Positions 32,877 through 41,398 of a DNA stretch of 46,932 nucleotides are shown in pieces. A model generated the notes under the pieces. It made no database searches. It had not been told where the DNA came from and saw only the letters and a list, made by a program, of their open reading frames with translations. Position 1 is the stretch's first letter, and each line of letters starts with the position of its first letter. The position numbers and the translations under genes were made by a program. Source of the DNA: Pseudomonas fluorescens (lineage in GTDB: Bacteria; Pseudomonadota; Gammaproteobacteria; Pseudomonadales; Pseudomonadaceae); assembly GCF_000968015.1 (NCBI RefSeq), contig NZ_LACH01000059.1, positions 1 to 46,932 on the forward strand, read 5' to 3'.

Positions 32877-32928
32877 CATGCGCAAGCCTTTACATCGACC
32901 TCAATAAACATAAGAAGAGGCATCCCTC

Positions 32929-34239
32929 ATGCAACCGCAAACCCTCGCAGGGCAGGCGTCGTTGGTGACGCCCAGTCGCAAGCGTTTTTTCATCATGGTG
33001 CTGCTGTTTATCACCGTGGTGATCAATTACCTGGACCGCAGCAACCTGTCCATCGCCGCCCCGGCACTCACCAGCGAACTGGGCATCGACCCGATCCATG
33101 TCGGGCTGATTTTCTCCGCATTCGGCTGGACCTACGCCGCCATGCAAATCCCCGGCGGCTGGCTGGTGGATCGCGTTCCGCCGCGCATCCTTTACAGCGT
33201 CGCGCTGCTGCTATGGTCGATCGCCACCGTCATGCTCGGTTTCGCCGCCAGCTTCATCGCACTGTTCGTATTGCGCATGGCAGTCGGTGCGCTGGAAGCC
33301 CCCGCGTATCCGATCAACAGCCGTGTGGTCACCACCTGGTTCCCCGAGCGCGAGCGCGCTACCGCCATCGGTTTCTACACCTCCGGGCAGTTCGTCGGTC
33401 TGGCGTTCCTGACGCCGGTATTGGCTTGGCTGCAGCACCAATATGGTTGGCACATGGTGTTTGTCAGCACCGGTGCGGTGGGCATTCTCTGGGCGGTCAT
33501 CTGGTACGCGGTGTATCGCGAACCAAGGGATTTCAAAGGCGCCAATGACGCCGAAATCGACCTGATCCGCGAGGGCGGTGGGTTGGTGGATATCCAGGCT
33601 GAACAAGCCAAAGTGAAAGCCAAATTCAGTTGGACCGATCTCGGTATCGTGCTGACCAAGCGCAAGTTGTGGGGCATCTACCTCGGCCAGTTCTGCCTCA
33701 ACTCGACGTTGTGGTTTTTTCTGACGTGGTTCCCGACCTACCTGGTGAAATATCGCGGCATGGACTTCATCAAGTCCGGCCTGTTGGCGTCGCTGCCGTT
33801 TCTCGCTGCCTTCGTCGGTGTGCTCTGTTCCGGGTTCTTTTCCGACTGGCTGATCCGTCGCGGCTACACCGTGGGTTTCGCCCGCAAGTTGCCGATCATT
33901 GGCGGTCTGCTGATTTCCACTTCGATCATCGGCGCCAACTTCGTCGAGTCGACACCGCTGGTGATTGCCTTCCTCGCGTTGGCGTTCTTCGGTAACGGGC
34001 TGGCTTCAATCACCTGGTCGCTGGTTTCAACGTTGGCCCCGGCGCGATTGCTCGGGTTGACCGGTGGGGTGTTCAACTTCATCGGCAACCTGTCGGCGAT
34101 TACCACGCCGATCGTCATCGGTTTCCTCGCTACCGGTGATTCGTTCGCCCCGGCGATCACCTATATCTCGGTTCTGGCGTTGATTGGCGCGCTTTCCTAC
34201 ATCTTGCTGGTCGGCAAAGTCGAGCGTATCAAGTTGTAG
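32929..34239 (+). CDS. dgoT: MFS galactonate/hexonate permease (DgoT-like)
   Basis: A 436-residue major facilitator of the anion:cation symporter family. The first helix region carries VINYLDRSNLSIAAPAL, the family hallmark in TM1, and FGWTYAAMQIPGGWLVDR follows in TM2. About 12 helices are seen. Placement after dgoKAD supports D-galactonate uptake, though relatives take glucarate or other sugar acids. AAGAGG at 32,914-32,919 serves the ATG. The REPIN gap leaves open whether it is part of the dgoKAD transcript. Confidence 0.85.
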   Translation: MQPQTLAGQASLVTPSRKRFFIMVLLFITVVINYLDRSNLSIAAPALTSELGIDPIHVGLIFSAFGWTYAAMQIPGGWLVDRVPPRILYSVALLLWSIATVMLGFAASFIALFVLRMAVGALEAPAYPINSRVVTTWFPERERATAIGFYTSGQFVGLAFLTPVLAWLQHQYGWHMVFVSTGAVGILWAVIWYAVYREPRDFKGANDAEIDLIREGGGLVDIQAEQAKVKAKFSWTDLGIVLTKRKLWGIYLGQFCLNSTLWFFLTWFPTYLVKYRGMDFIKSGLLASLPFLAAFVGVLCSGFFSDWLIRRGYTVGFARKLPIIGGLLISTSIIGANFVESTPLVIAFLALAFFGNGLASITWSLVSTLAPARLLGLTGGVFNFIGNLSAITTPIVIGFLATGDSFAPAITYISVLALIGALSYILLVGKVERIKL

Positions 34240-34299
34240 TTGCGGCATGCGGGCGACCATAATGCCGCCCGTTCACTCGCTCAACGGTAAAGGCTGGAT

Positions 34300-35103
34300 A
34301 TGCAGGAAGACGCCCCAAAAATCGCCAAGGACGCCGCACCGACCGGCACCCAGACACTGCTTCGTGGTTTGGGTGTGGTTCAGGCCGTGGCCAGTGGTGC
34401 CCGCGATCTCAAGGAGATCGCCCGGCTGATCGGCACCACGCGCAGCACCACCCATCGTCTGGCCAGTTGCCTGGTGGACGAGCGTTATCTGCGCGTGGTG
34501 CCGCAAGTCGGTTATCTGTTGGGGCCGAAGTTGATCGAGCTGGGCTTCCAGGCGCGTGAAGAATTGCCGCTGGTCACATTGGCCGGGCCGTATCTGGATG
34601 AGTTGTCGGCGTTGACCGGCGACACCATTCACCTGGCGATTCGCGAAGGCGACGAAGTGCTGTACCTGCACAAGAATCCGGGGCGCAATGGCCCGGAAAT
34701 GCGTTCGCGGGTTGGCCATCGCATGCCGTTGGCGCGCACCGGGATCGGCAAGGCGCTGATGCTCGATGACACGCAGGAAGAATGGCAGCGGCTGTACGAA
34801 GTCAGCTTGCCGGCGGGTGGGAAAAATCAGTTCTGGCCGCAACACCCGGAGCAGTCCTGGGAGCAGTTTCAGCAGCGCATGGTCGAGTATGTGGCAGGCG
34901 GTTATGCCTTCGATCTGGAAGACAACGAACCGTCGATCCGTTGTGTAGCGGCTCCGATCCGCGATGCCAGCAAGCGCATCGTTGCCGGCATCAGCATCGC
35001 CAGCACCGTGCCGTATATGCCGCTGGAGAAAATGGCCGAGCTGATTCCCCTGATCAAAGGGGTCACGGCCCGGTTGTCTGCGGAGCTTGGCGCGAAGGTC
35101 TGA
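34300..35103 (+). CDS. IclR-family regulator
   Basis: A 267-residue IclR-type regulator. The N-terminal helix-turn-helix is about residues 22-75 (LKEIARLIGTTRSTTHRLASCL). The C-terminal effector domain includes RVGHRMPLARTGIGKALML and SIRCVAAPIRD. It sits 60 bases after the galactonate permease gene and is likely to control the dgo genes. The palindromes at 17,340 and 29,817 are its best candidate sites, by inference. A second regulator, the GntR at 15,614, serves the same pathway. Confidence 0.88.
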   Translation: MQEDAPKIAKDAAPTGTQTLLRGLGVVQAVASGARDLKEIARLIGTTRSTTHRLASCLVDERYLRVVPQVGYLLGPKLIELGFQAREELPLVTLAGPYLDELSALTGDTIHLAIREGDEVLYLHKNPGRNGPEMRSRVGHRMPLARTGIGKALMLDDTQEEWQRLYEVSLPAGGKNQFWPQHPEQSWEQFQQRMVEYVAGGYAFDLEDNEPSIRCVAAPIRDASKRIVAGISIASTVPYMPLEKMAELIPLIKGVTARLSAELGAKV

Positions 35104-36156
35104 TTAGACTTTCAGCGTCGCCATATCGATGACGAAGCGGTACTTCACATCACCGGCAATCATGCGGGCGTAAGCCTCGTTGATCTGGCGGATGTCGAGC
35201 ATTTCGATGTCGCAGGTGATGTTGTGGTCGGCGCAGAAATCCAGCACTTCCTGGGTTTCGGCGATGCCGCCGATCAGCGAGCCGGCCAGCACACGACGGC
35301 CCAATACCAGTTTGGCGGCGTGGATCGGTGGATCGACCGGTTCGATCAAGCCCACCAGAATATGCACGCCGTCGAAACGTAGCGTATCGAGGTAGGGATT
35401 GAGGTCGTGCTGCACCGGAATGGTGTCCAGCAGGAAGTCGAAATGTCCTGCCGCAGCCTTCATCTGTTCGGCATCGGTGGACACGATCACGTGGTCCGCC
35501 CCCTGGCGACGACCTTCTTCAGCCTTGCTCGCCGAGCGAGTGAACAGCGTCACTTCCGCGCCCATTGCCTTGGCGAACTTGATGCCCATGTGGCCGAGGC
35601 CGCCCATGCCGAGAATCCCGACCTTGTCGCCCGCCTTCACGCCGTAGTGCTTGAGCGGCGAGTAGGTGGTGATGCCGGCACACAGGATCGGCGCGGCGCT
35701 GGCCGGGTCGAGTTTTTCCGGGATGCGCACCACGAAATGTTCGCTGACCACGATGCTGTCGGAATAGCCGCCCATGGTGTTGGTGCCATCGACTCGGTCC
35801 GGGGTGGCGTAAGTCATGGTCGGGCCTTCGAGGCAGTATTGCTCGAGGTTCGATTGGCAGGCTTCGCAGCTGCGGCAGGAATCGACCATACAGCCGACGC
35901 CCACCAGATCGCCGATTTTGTGCTTGGTGACATTCGCACCGACGGCGGTAACTTTGCCTACGATTTCGTGGCCGGGCATCAGCGGGTAAACGGCAATGCC
36001 CCATTCGTTGCGTGCCTGATGGATGTCGGAATGGCAGACGCCGCAGTAGAGAATATCGATCGCAACGTCGTCAGCACGAGGGCTGCGGCGCTCGAATTTC
36101 ACGGGGGCGAGGGGAGTGGTGGCCGACTGGGCGGCGTATCCGATGGCGGTGTACAT
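35104..36156 (-). CDS. Zinc-dependent alcohol dehydrogenase (YahK/Ahr-like)
   Basis: A 350-residue medium-chain dehydrogenase of the cinnamyl alcohol/aldehyde reductase group. Catalytic zinc ligands Cys38 and His63-Glu64 (GHE) are present, the structural zinc cysteines lie in VDSCRSCEACQSNLEQYC, and the cofactor loop is GMGGLGHMG. Such enzymes reduce broad-range aldehydes with NADPH. The ATG at 36,156 gives MYTAIGYAAQ; 18 upstream residues are rejected. It is divergent from an AraC regulator and convergent with the IclR gene. Confidence 0.88.
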   Translation of the reverse strand: MYTAIGYAAQSATTPLAPVKFERRSPRADDVAIDILYCGVCHSDIHQARNEWGIAVYPLMPGHEIVGKVTAVGANVTKHKIGDLVGVGCMVDSCRSCEACQSNLEQYCLEGPTMTYATPDRVDGTNTMGGYSDSIVVSEHFVVRIPEKLDPASAAPILCAGITTYSPLKHYGVKAGDKVGILGMGGLGHMGIKFAKAMGAEVTLFTRSASKAEEGRRQGADHVIVSTDAEQMKAAAGHFDFLLDTIPVQHDLNPYLDTLRFDGVHILVGLIEPVDPPIHAAKLVLGRRVLAGSLIGGIAETQEVLDFCADHNITCDIEMLDIRQINEAYARMIAGDVKYRFVIDMATLKV

Positions 36157-36348
36157 GATGAACCTCGCAAAAGCTGTGACGGGTGAGGTGGCGCATTTTG
36201 GGCGTCGCACCGGCCACCGGCCATGGCGATTCCTCCGGGTGTCATGCCTAATCCTCCGGCTTGTTTCCTTGATTGATCAAATGGGCGATCAGACCTGCGA
36301 TGATGCTTTCATCCCTTTTTTCGTAACTTTTTCTGTGAAGAGCGCCCC

Positions 36349-37239
36349 ATGTTGTTAACCCGTCATCTCGATGCTAATGCCACGTTGGTTTCGCTGATTG
36401 AACCACTGGCGATCCGCGACGGTTTCGTACCGACGGCGTTGCCGGGTGTGCAGGTTTTGCGGGCCAGTTGTGATGTGGCTCGCGGCCCGCAGATTTACGA
36501 GCCGAGTCTGGTCATCATCGCCCAGGGCAGCAAACTGGCGTATCTGGGGCCGCGTACGCTGGAATACGGCGCCGGGCATTATTTGATTCAGGCACTGCCG
36601 GTGCCGTTCGAATGCGAGACGTTTTCAGCACCCGATGGCCCTATGCTGGGCGTTTCCATTGCCATTGACCGGGTGTTGCTCGGTGAGTTGGTCTTGGCCA
36701 TGGGGCTGGCGCCGGGGCGCAGTATTGCGGCGCAAACGCCAGCGTCCATGACCTCGGCGGTGCTCGACGATGCGATGCGTGGTTGTGTTGAACGGCTGCT
36801 GCGTTGCCTGCACGATCCGCTGGAATGCCAGGTGATGGGGCAGGCGCGATTGCGCGAATTGTTGTTCGTCGCCTTGCGCGGGCCGCAAGCCGATGTGCTG
36901 CGGGCGCTGGTCGAGCAACAGGGGCAATTCGCCCGGATCGCGGCGTCGCTCAGCCATCTGCATGCGCATTACACCGAGCCGCTGAACGTCGAAACCCTGG
37001 CCAGTTGCGCAAACATGAGTGCGTCGACGTTTCACGAGCATTTCAAACGCAGCACCTTGTTGTCGCCGGTGCAGTATTTGAAGCGTTTGCGTTTGCTCAG
37101 GGCCCAGCAGTTATTGCTGGGCGAGGGATTGGGCGTGGCGCAGGTGGCGCATCGGGTCGGGTATCAAAGTACGTCGCAGTTCAGTCGCGAGTACAAGCGC
37201 TACTTCGAGCGTAATCCCGGTGACGAACGCGCAGCCTGA
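36349..37239 (+). CDS. AraC-family regulator (AraC_N type)
   Basis: A 296-residue regulator. The N-terminal cupin-like AraC_N domain includes YEPSLVIIAQGSKLAYLG and QALPVPFECE. The C-terminal pair of helix-turn-helices includes LASCANMSASTFHEHFK and AHRVGYQSTSQFSREYKRYF. In this subgroup it often controls a divergent oxidoreductase gene, here the zinc alcohol dehydrogenase 192 bases away. The effector is probably an aldehyde or related small molecule, which is inference. Confidence 0.86.
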   Translation: MLLTRHLDANATLVSLIEPLAIRDGFVPTALPGVQVLRASCDVARGPQIYEPSLVIIAQGSKLAYLGPRTLEYGAGHYLIQALPVPFECETFSAPDGPMLGVSIAIDRVLLGELVLAMGLAPGRSIAAQTPASMTSAVLDDAMRGCVERLLRCLHDPLECQVMGQARLRELLFVALRGPQADVLRALVEQQGQFARIAASLSHLHAHYTEPLNVETLASCANMSASTFHEHFKRSTLLSPVQYLKRLRLLRAQQLLLGEGLGVAQVAHRVGYQSTSQFSREYKRYFERNPGDERAA

Positions 37240-37251
37240 GTTGGCAATGAG

Positions 37252-37351
37252 CCCCCTGTAGGAGTGAGCCTGCTCGCGATTGCGGTAGGTCAGTCGACAT
37301 CTATTCTGGATGACACACCGCAATCGCGAGCAGGCTCACTCCTACAGGGGG
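37252..37351. repeat. REPIN after the AraC gene
   Basis: Arms CCCTGTAGGAGTGAGCCTGC (37,253 on) and its complement ending at 37,350 are intact and symmetric. The spacer with GTCAGTCGACATC and GACACACCG matches the 32,765 copy at most positions, so this is a REPIN family member rather than chance pairing of REPs. Confidence 0.88.
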
Positions 37352-37380
37352 ATTGTGGTGTGGCTTAAATGGTGGGCAAC

Positions 37381-37408
37381 AAAAAGGCCCCCATTAAGGG
37401 AGCCTTGA
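37381..37408 (-). terminator. Intrinsic terminator of the ETF-QO gene
   Basis: On the minus strand AAGGCTCCC, loop TTAAT and GGGGGCCTT are followed by TTTTG. It lies about 20 bases after the ETF-QO stop. Confidence 0.82.
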
Positions 37409-37424
37409 TGTTCAGCCGTTCGAC

Positions 37425-39089
37425 TTACATGTTCGGATAAGTCGGGCCGCCAGAGCCTTCCGGCGCCACCCAGGTGATGTTCTGTGCAGGGTCCTTGATG
37501 TCGCAGGTCTTGCAGTGAACGCAGTTCTGGGCGTTGATCTGGAAGCGCTTCTCGCCGTCTTCCTTGGTCACCACTTCGTACACGCCGGCCGGGCAGTAAC
37601 GCTGGGCAGGCTCATCGTAGAGCGGCAGGTTCTTGGCGATCGGGATGCTCGCGTCGGCCAGTTTCAGGTGGCACGGCTGTTCTTCTTCATGGTTGGTACC
37701 GGAGATGAACACAGAGCTGAGTTTGTCGAAGCTGATCTTGCCGTCCGGTTTCGGGTAGTCGATCTTCTTGCAATCGGCCGCAAGCTTGAGGCAAGCGTAA
37801 TCCGGCTTGGTGTCGTGCAAGGTGAACGGCAGTTTGCCGCCGAAGATGTTCTGGTCGAGCCAGTTGAAACCGCCGCCGACGATGGCACCGAACTTGTGGA
37901 TCGCCGGGCCGAAGTTGCGGCTGGCGAACAGTTCGTCGTAGAGCCAGCTCTTCTTGAACGCGTCGACGTAAGTGGTTAGCTCTTCTGTGCCGTCTTTCTC
38001 GGCGAACAGCGCCTCGGCCACGGATTCAGCGGCGAGCATGCCGGACTTCATGGCGGTGTGGCTGCCTTTGATCTTGGCGAAGTTCAGGGTGCCGAGGTCG
38101 CAACCGATCAACGCGCCGCCCTTGAAGACCATTTTCGGCAGCGAGTTCAGGCCACCTTTGCAGATGGCGCGAGCGCCGTAGCTGATGCGCTTGCCGCCTT
38201 CCAGGTACTGCTTGAGCACCGGGTGATGCTTGAGGCGCTGGAACTCGTCGAACGGCGACAGGTAAGTGTTGCTGTAGGACAGGTCGACGATCAGACCAAC
38301 TACAACCTGGTTGTTTTCCAGGTGATAGAGGAACGAGCCACCGGTGTTCTCGGTGCCCATGATGTCCAGCGGCCAGCCGGCGGTGTGGACCACCAGGCCG
38401 GGTTGATGCTTGGCCGGGTCGATTTCCCAGATTTCTTTCAGGCCGATGCCGTAGTGCTGGGCGTCGGCATCGCTGTCGAGGTTGAAGCGCTTGATCAGTT
38501 GCTTGCCGATGTGGCCACGGCAACCTTCGGCGAACAGCGTGTATTTGCCACGCAGTTCCATGCCCGGGGTGTACAGGCCTTCTTTCGGATGGCCTTCGCG
38601 GTCAACGCCCAGATCGCCGGTGATGATCCCGCGAACCACGCCGTTCTCGTCGAACAGCGCTTCCTGAGCGGCGAAGCCTGGGTAGATTTCCACGCCCAGG
38701 TTTTCGGCCTGCTGAGCCAGCCAGCGGCACAGGTTGCCCAGGGAGATGATGTAGTTGCCTTCGTTGTGCATGGTCTTGGGCACAAAGAGGTCGGGAATCT
38801 TCTGCGCGCTGTCGGCGTTCTTGAGAACGAAGATGTCATCGCGGGTGACTGGCGTGTTCAGCGGCGCGCCGAGTTCTTTCCAGTCCGGGAACAATTCGTT
38901 CAGGGCGCGTGGTTCGAACACGGCACCGGACAGGATGTGAGCACCGACTTCGGAGCCTTTTTCGACCACGCAGACGCTGATTTCCTTACCGGCTTCGGCG
39001 GCCTTCTGCTTCAATCGGCAGGCGGCGGAAAGACCAGCGGGGCCGGCACCGACGATGACCACGTCGAATTCCATGTATTCGCGTTCCAC
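37425..39089 (-). CDS. Electron transfer flavoprotein-ubiquinone oxidoreductase
   Basis: A 554-residue membrane-associated oxidoreductase passing electrons from ETF to ubiquinone during fatty acid and amino acid oxidation. The FAD site is VIVGAGPAGLSAACRLK near the N-terminus. The C-terminal 4Fe-4S site uses CPAGVYE and CVHCKTCDIKDPAQNI. MEREYMEFDVVIVGAG is the usual pseudomonad start. It is divergent from etfB-etfA, with a shared control region. Confidence 0.95.
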   Translation of the reverse strand: MEREYMEFDVVIVGAGPAGLSAACRLKQKAAEAGKEISVCVVEKGSEVGAHILSGAVFEPRALNELFPDWKELGAPLNTPVTRDDIFVLKNADSAQKIPDLFVPKTMHNEGNYIISLGNLCRWLAQQAENLGVEIYPGFAAQEALFDENGVVRGIITGDLGVDREGHPKEGLYTPGMELRGKYTLFAEGCRGHIGKQLIKRFNLDSDADAQHYGIGLKEIWEIDPAKHQPGLVVHTAGWPLDIMGTENTGGSFLYHLENNQVVVGLIVDLSYSNTYLSPFDEFQRLKHHPVLKQYLEGGKRISYGARAICKGGLNSLPKMVFKGGALIGCDLGTLNFAKIKGSHTAMKSGMLAAESVAEALFAEKDGTEELTTYVDAFKKSWLYDELFASRNFGPAIHKFGAIVGGGFNWLDQNIFGGKLPFTLHDTKPDYACLKLAADCKKIDYPKPDGKISFDKLSSVFISGTNHEEEQPCHLKLADASIPIAKNLPLYDEPAQRYCPAGVYEVVTKEDGEKRFQINAQNCVHCKTCDIKDPAQNITWVAPEGSGGPTYPNM

Positions 39090-39190
39090 AGGTTATCTCC
39101 TACTCAAGGCTCAACAGTTTTTTTTCTAATTGGAGGTTTGGTGTCGCATCCATGAATTCCTGCGCAATGCAGGAAGAGGACAATCGATGA

Positions 39191-39213
39191 GCCACCTTTC
39201 TCTCTAAGGTGGC
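39191..39213 (-). promoter_or_regulatory. Hairpin at the 5' end of the ETF-QO mRNA
   Basis: GCCACCTT and AAGGTGGC form a perfect 8-bp stem with loop TCTCTCT. The predicted transcription start is near 39,209-39,210, so the mRNA would begin at or within this structure. Confidence 0.45.
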
Positions 39214-39215
39214 GC

Positions 39216-39244
39216 ATTATATCTACACCACTCCTAGCGTCCAA
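39216..39244 (-). promoter_or_regulatory. Sigma-70 promoter of the ETF-QO gene
   Basis: Read on the minus strand, TTGGAC (39,244-39,239) and a perfect TATAAT (39,221-39,216) are separated by 17 bp. Confidence 0.8.
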
Positions 39245-39246
39245 TA

Positions 39247-39260
39247 CAAACGTTTGTTTG
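39247..39260. promoter_or_regulatory. PsrA-type operator
   Basis: CAAAC-GTTT-GTTTG fits the PsrA motif (G/C)AAAC-N2-4-GTTT(G/C). The etf genes are, as I recall, reported PsrA targets in P. aeruginosa. It abuts the -35 of the ETF-QO promoter by two bases, which suits repression lifted by long-chain acyl ligands. Confidence 0.65.
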
Positions 39261-39638
39261 AATCGGCTCAAAGCCAGAGAAATCAAAGTCACGCGGCTTA
39301 TGACTGGCCATTTTGCCGTATTGACCGGAATAGGCGTTGCGGTCAAGATACGGTCGGTTTTGCGCTCGCCGTAGGCTGACTGTTGGTATCAAGAGCACCT
39401 CTAAAGACAGGGCGATGGCAGTACAAGGTGATGCGCAGCGCAGGTTCTGGCGCGCAGTTTACACGCCGCGATAATGAATGACTCGTCAGTCACCACTGAC
39501 GAACGGTCATCTTCATCGTGAGCGCTTGTCACTTGACACCTTTGCCAGCGTTTTTAGAGGTGCCCTTGCGCCGATGAGCATCAAACCGCCAGGTTCGCCT
39601 AGGCGACTTTCTTTTCACCGGAGAGTAACGAGGAATCC

Positions 39639-40388
39639 ATGAAGGTTCTTGTAGCTGTCAAACGCGTTGTGGATTACAACGTCAAGGTTCGCGTCAAGGC
39701 GGACAATTCCGGCGTCGATCTCGCCAACGTCAAGATGTCGATGAACCCGTTCTGCGAAATCGCAGTGGAAGAAGCCGTACGCCTGAAAGAGAAAGGTGTT
39801 GCGACTGAAATCGTCGTCGTCTCCATCGGCCCGTCCACCGCTCAAGAGCAACTGCGCACCGCGCTGGCTCTGGGTGCCGACCGCGCCATCCTCGTCGAAT
39901 CCGCTGAAGACCTGACTTCGCTGGCCGTTGCCAAGCTGCTCAAGGCTGTTGTTGACAAGGAACAGCCTCAGCTGGTGATCCTTGGCAAACAAGCCATCGA
40001 CAGCGACAACAACCAGACGGGCCAGATGCTCGCGGCATTGAGCGGCTACGGTCAGGGCACGTTCGCGTCCAAAGTCGACATCAGCGGCGACAGCGTTGCC
40101 GTGACTCGCGAAGTCGACGGCGGCGCGCAGACGGTTTCCCTGAAACTGCCGGCCATCGTCACCACCGACCTGCGTTTGAACGAGCCGCGCTACGCGTCGC
40201 TGCCAAACATCATGAAAGCCAAGAAGAAGCCTCTCGAAGTGCTGACTCCGGACGCTTTGGGCGTTTCCACCGCCTCCACCAACAAGACCGTGAAAGTCGA
40301 AGCGCCAGCTGCACGCAGCGCGGGTATCAAGGTCAAGTCGGTGGCTGAACTGGTCGAGAAACTGAAAAACGAAGCGAAGGTAATCTAA
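39639..40388 (+). CDS. etfB: Electron transfer flavoprotein beta subunit
   Basis: The 249-residue ETF beta subunit, partner of EtfA, carrying electrons from acyl-CoA and other dehydrogenases to ETF-QO. The signature VRLKEKGVATEIVVVSIGP and GKQAIDSDNNQTGQMLA (AMP/FAD-binding) are present. ACGAGGA precedes the ATG. The TAA is followed directly by the etfA ATG, with no gap. Confidence 0.96.
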   Translation: MKVLVAVKRVVDYNVKVRVKADNSGVDLANVKMSMNPFCEIAVEEAVRLKEKGVATEIVVVSIGPSTAQEQLRTALALGADRAILVESAEDLTSLAVAKLLKAVVDKEQPQLVILGKQAIDSDNNQTGQMLAALSGYGQGTFASKVDISGDSVAVTREVDGGAQTVSLKLPAIVTTDLRLNEPRYASLPNIMKAKKKPLEVLTPDALGVSTASTNKTVKVEAPAARSAGIKVKSVAELVEKLKNEAKVI

Positions 40389-41318
40389 ATGACTATCTTG
40401 GTTATTGCTGAACACGACAACAAAGTGCTGGCCCCGGCCACGCTGAACACCGTGGCTGCCGCCGTCAAAATCGGTGGTGACATCCACGTTCTGGTTGCAG
40501 GTCAGGGCGCTGGCGCCGTGGCTGAAGCCGCTGCAAAAATCGCAGGCGTGGCTAAAGTGCTGGTGGCCGACAACGCCGCCTACACTCACCAACTGCCGGA
40601 AAACGTTGCTCCTCTGGTTGCCGAGTTGGGCAAGGGCTACAGCCACATCCTGGCTGCCGCCACTTCCAACGGCAAAAACATCCTGCCGCGCGTTGCCGCT
40701 CAGCTGGACGTTGACCAGATCTCCGAGATCATCTCGGTCGAAAGCGCTGACACGTTCAAGCGCCCGATCTACGCCGGTAACGCCATCGCCACCGTTCAAT
40801 CGAACGCTGCGGTCAAAGTGATCACCGTGCGTGCTACCGGTTTCGACCCGGTGGCGGCTGAAGGTGGTTCGGCGGCTGTTGAAGCCGTTGCCGCTGCTCA
40901 CGATGCGGGTACTTCCAGCTTCGTCGGTGAAGAACTGGCCAAGTCCGATCGTCCGGAACTGACCGCTGCCAAGATCGTCGTTTCCGGCGGCCGCGGCATG
41001 CAGAACGGCGACAACTTCAAACACCTGTACGCCCTGGCCGACAAGCTGGGTGCTGCTGTCGGTGCTTCCCGCGCCGCGGTCGACGCAGGTTTCGTGCCCA
41101 ACGACATGCAGGTCGGTCAGACCGGCAAGATCGTTGCTCCACAGCTGTACATCGCCGTCGGTATCTCCGGCGCGATCCAGCACCTGGCCGGCATGAAAGA
41201 CTCCAAGGTGATCGTCGCGATCAACAAGGACGAAGAAGCGCCGATCTTCCAGGTGGCCGATTACGGCCTGGTGGCAGACCTGTTCGAAGCAATCCCTGAG
41301 TTCGAGAAGCTGGTCTAA
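40389..41318 (+). CDS. etfA: Electron transfer flavoprotein alpha subunit
   Basis: The 309-residue ETF alpha subunit holding FAD. The C-terminal FAD-binding signature LYIAVGISGAIQHLAGM with INKDEEAPIFQVADYGLVAD is clear, and SGGRGMQ marks domain entry. It is translated directly after etfB and ends at a strong terminator. Confidence 0.96.
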   Translation: MTILVIAEHDNKVLAPATLNTVAAAVKIGGDIHVLVAGQGAGAVAEAAAKIAGVAKVLVADNAAYTHQLPENVAPLVAELGKGYSHILAAATSNGKNILPRVAAQLDVDQISEIISVESADTFKRPIYAGNAIATVQSNAAVKVITVRATGFDPVAAEGGSAAVEAVAAAHDAGTSSFVGEELAKSDRPELTAAKIVVSGGRGMQNGDNFKHLYALADKLGAAVGASRAAVDAGFVPNDMQVGQTGKIVAPQLYIAVGISGAIQHLAGMKDSKVIVAINKDEEAPIFQVADYGLVADLFEAIPEFEKLV

Positions 41319-41338
41319 TCCAGCGGCCTGACTTATAA

Positions 41339-41369
41339 AGAGCCCGACCTTTTGGTCGGGCTTTTTTTT
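41339..41369 (+). terminator. Intrinsic terminator after etfA
   Basis: AGCCCGACC, loop TTTT and GGTCGGGCT are followed by an eight-base T run, 20 bases after the etfA stop. Confidence 0.93.
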
Positions 41370-41398
41370 GTTCTGGATTTGAGTGGGAGAGTGTTGCC

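Larger units (their letters stand above)
39090..39638. other. Divergent control region, ETF-QO / etfBA, 549 bases
   Basis: No gene is seen. On the left are a leader hairpin (39,191-39,213), a strong minus-strand promoter and a PsrA-like site. On the right, CGTCAGT-CACC-ACTGACG at 39,484-39,501 is a perfect 7-bp hairpin. TTGACA at 39,533-39,538 is a good -35 for etfB, with a weak -10 (TAGAGG) 16 bases on. Confidence 0.6.
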
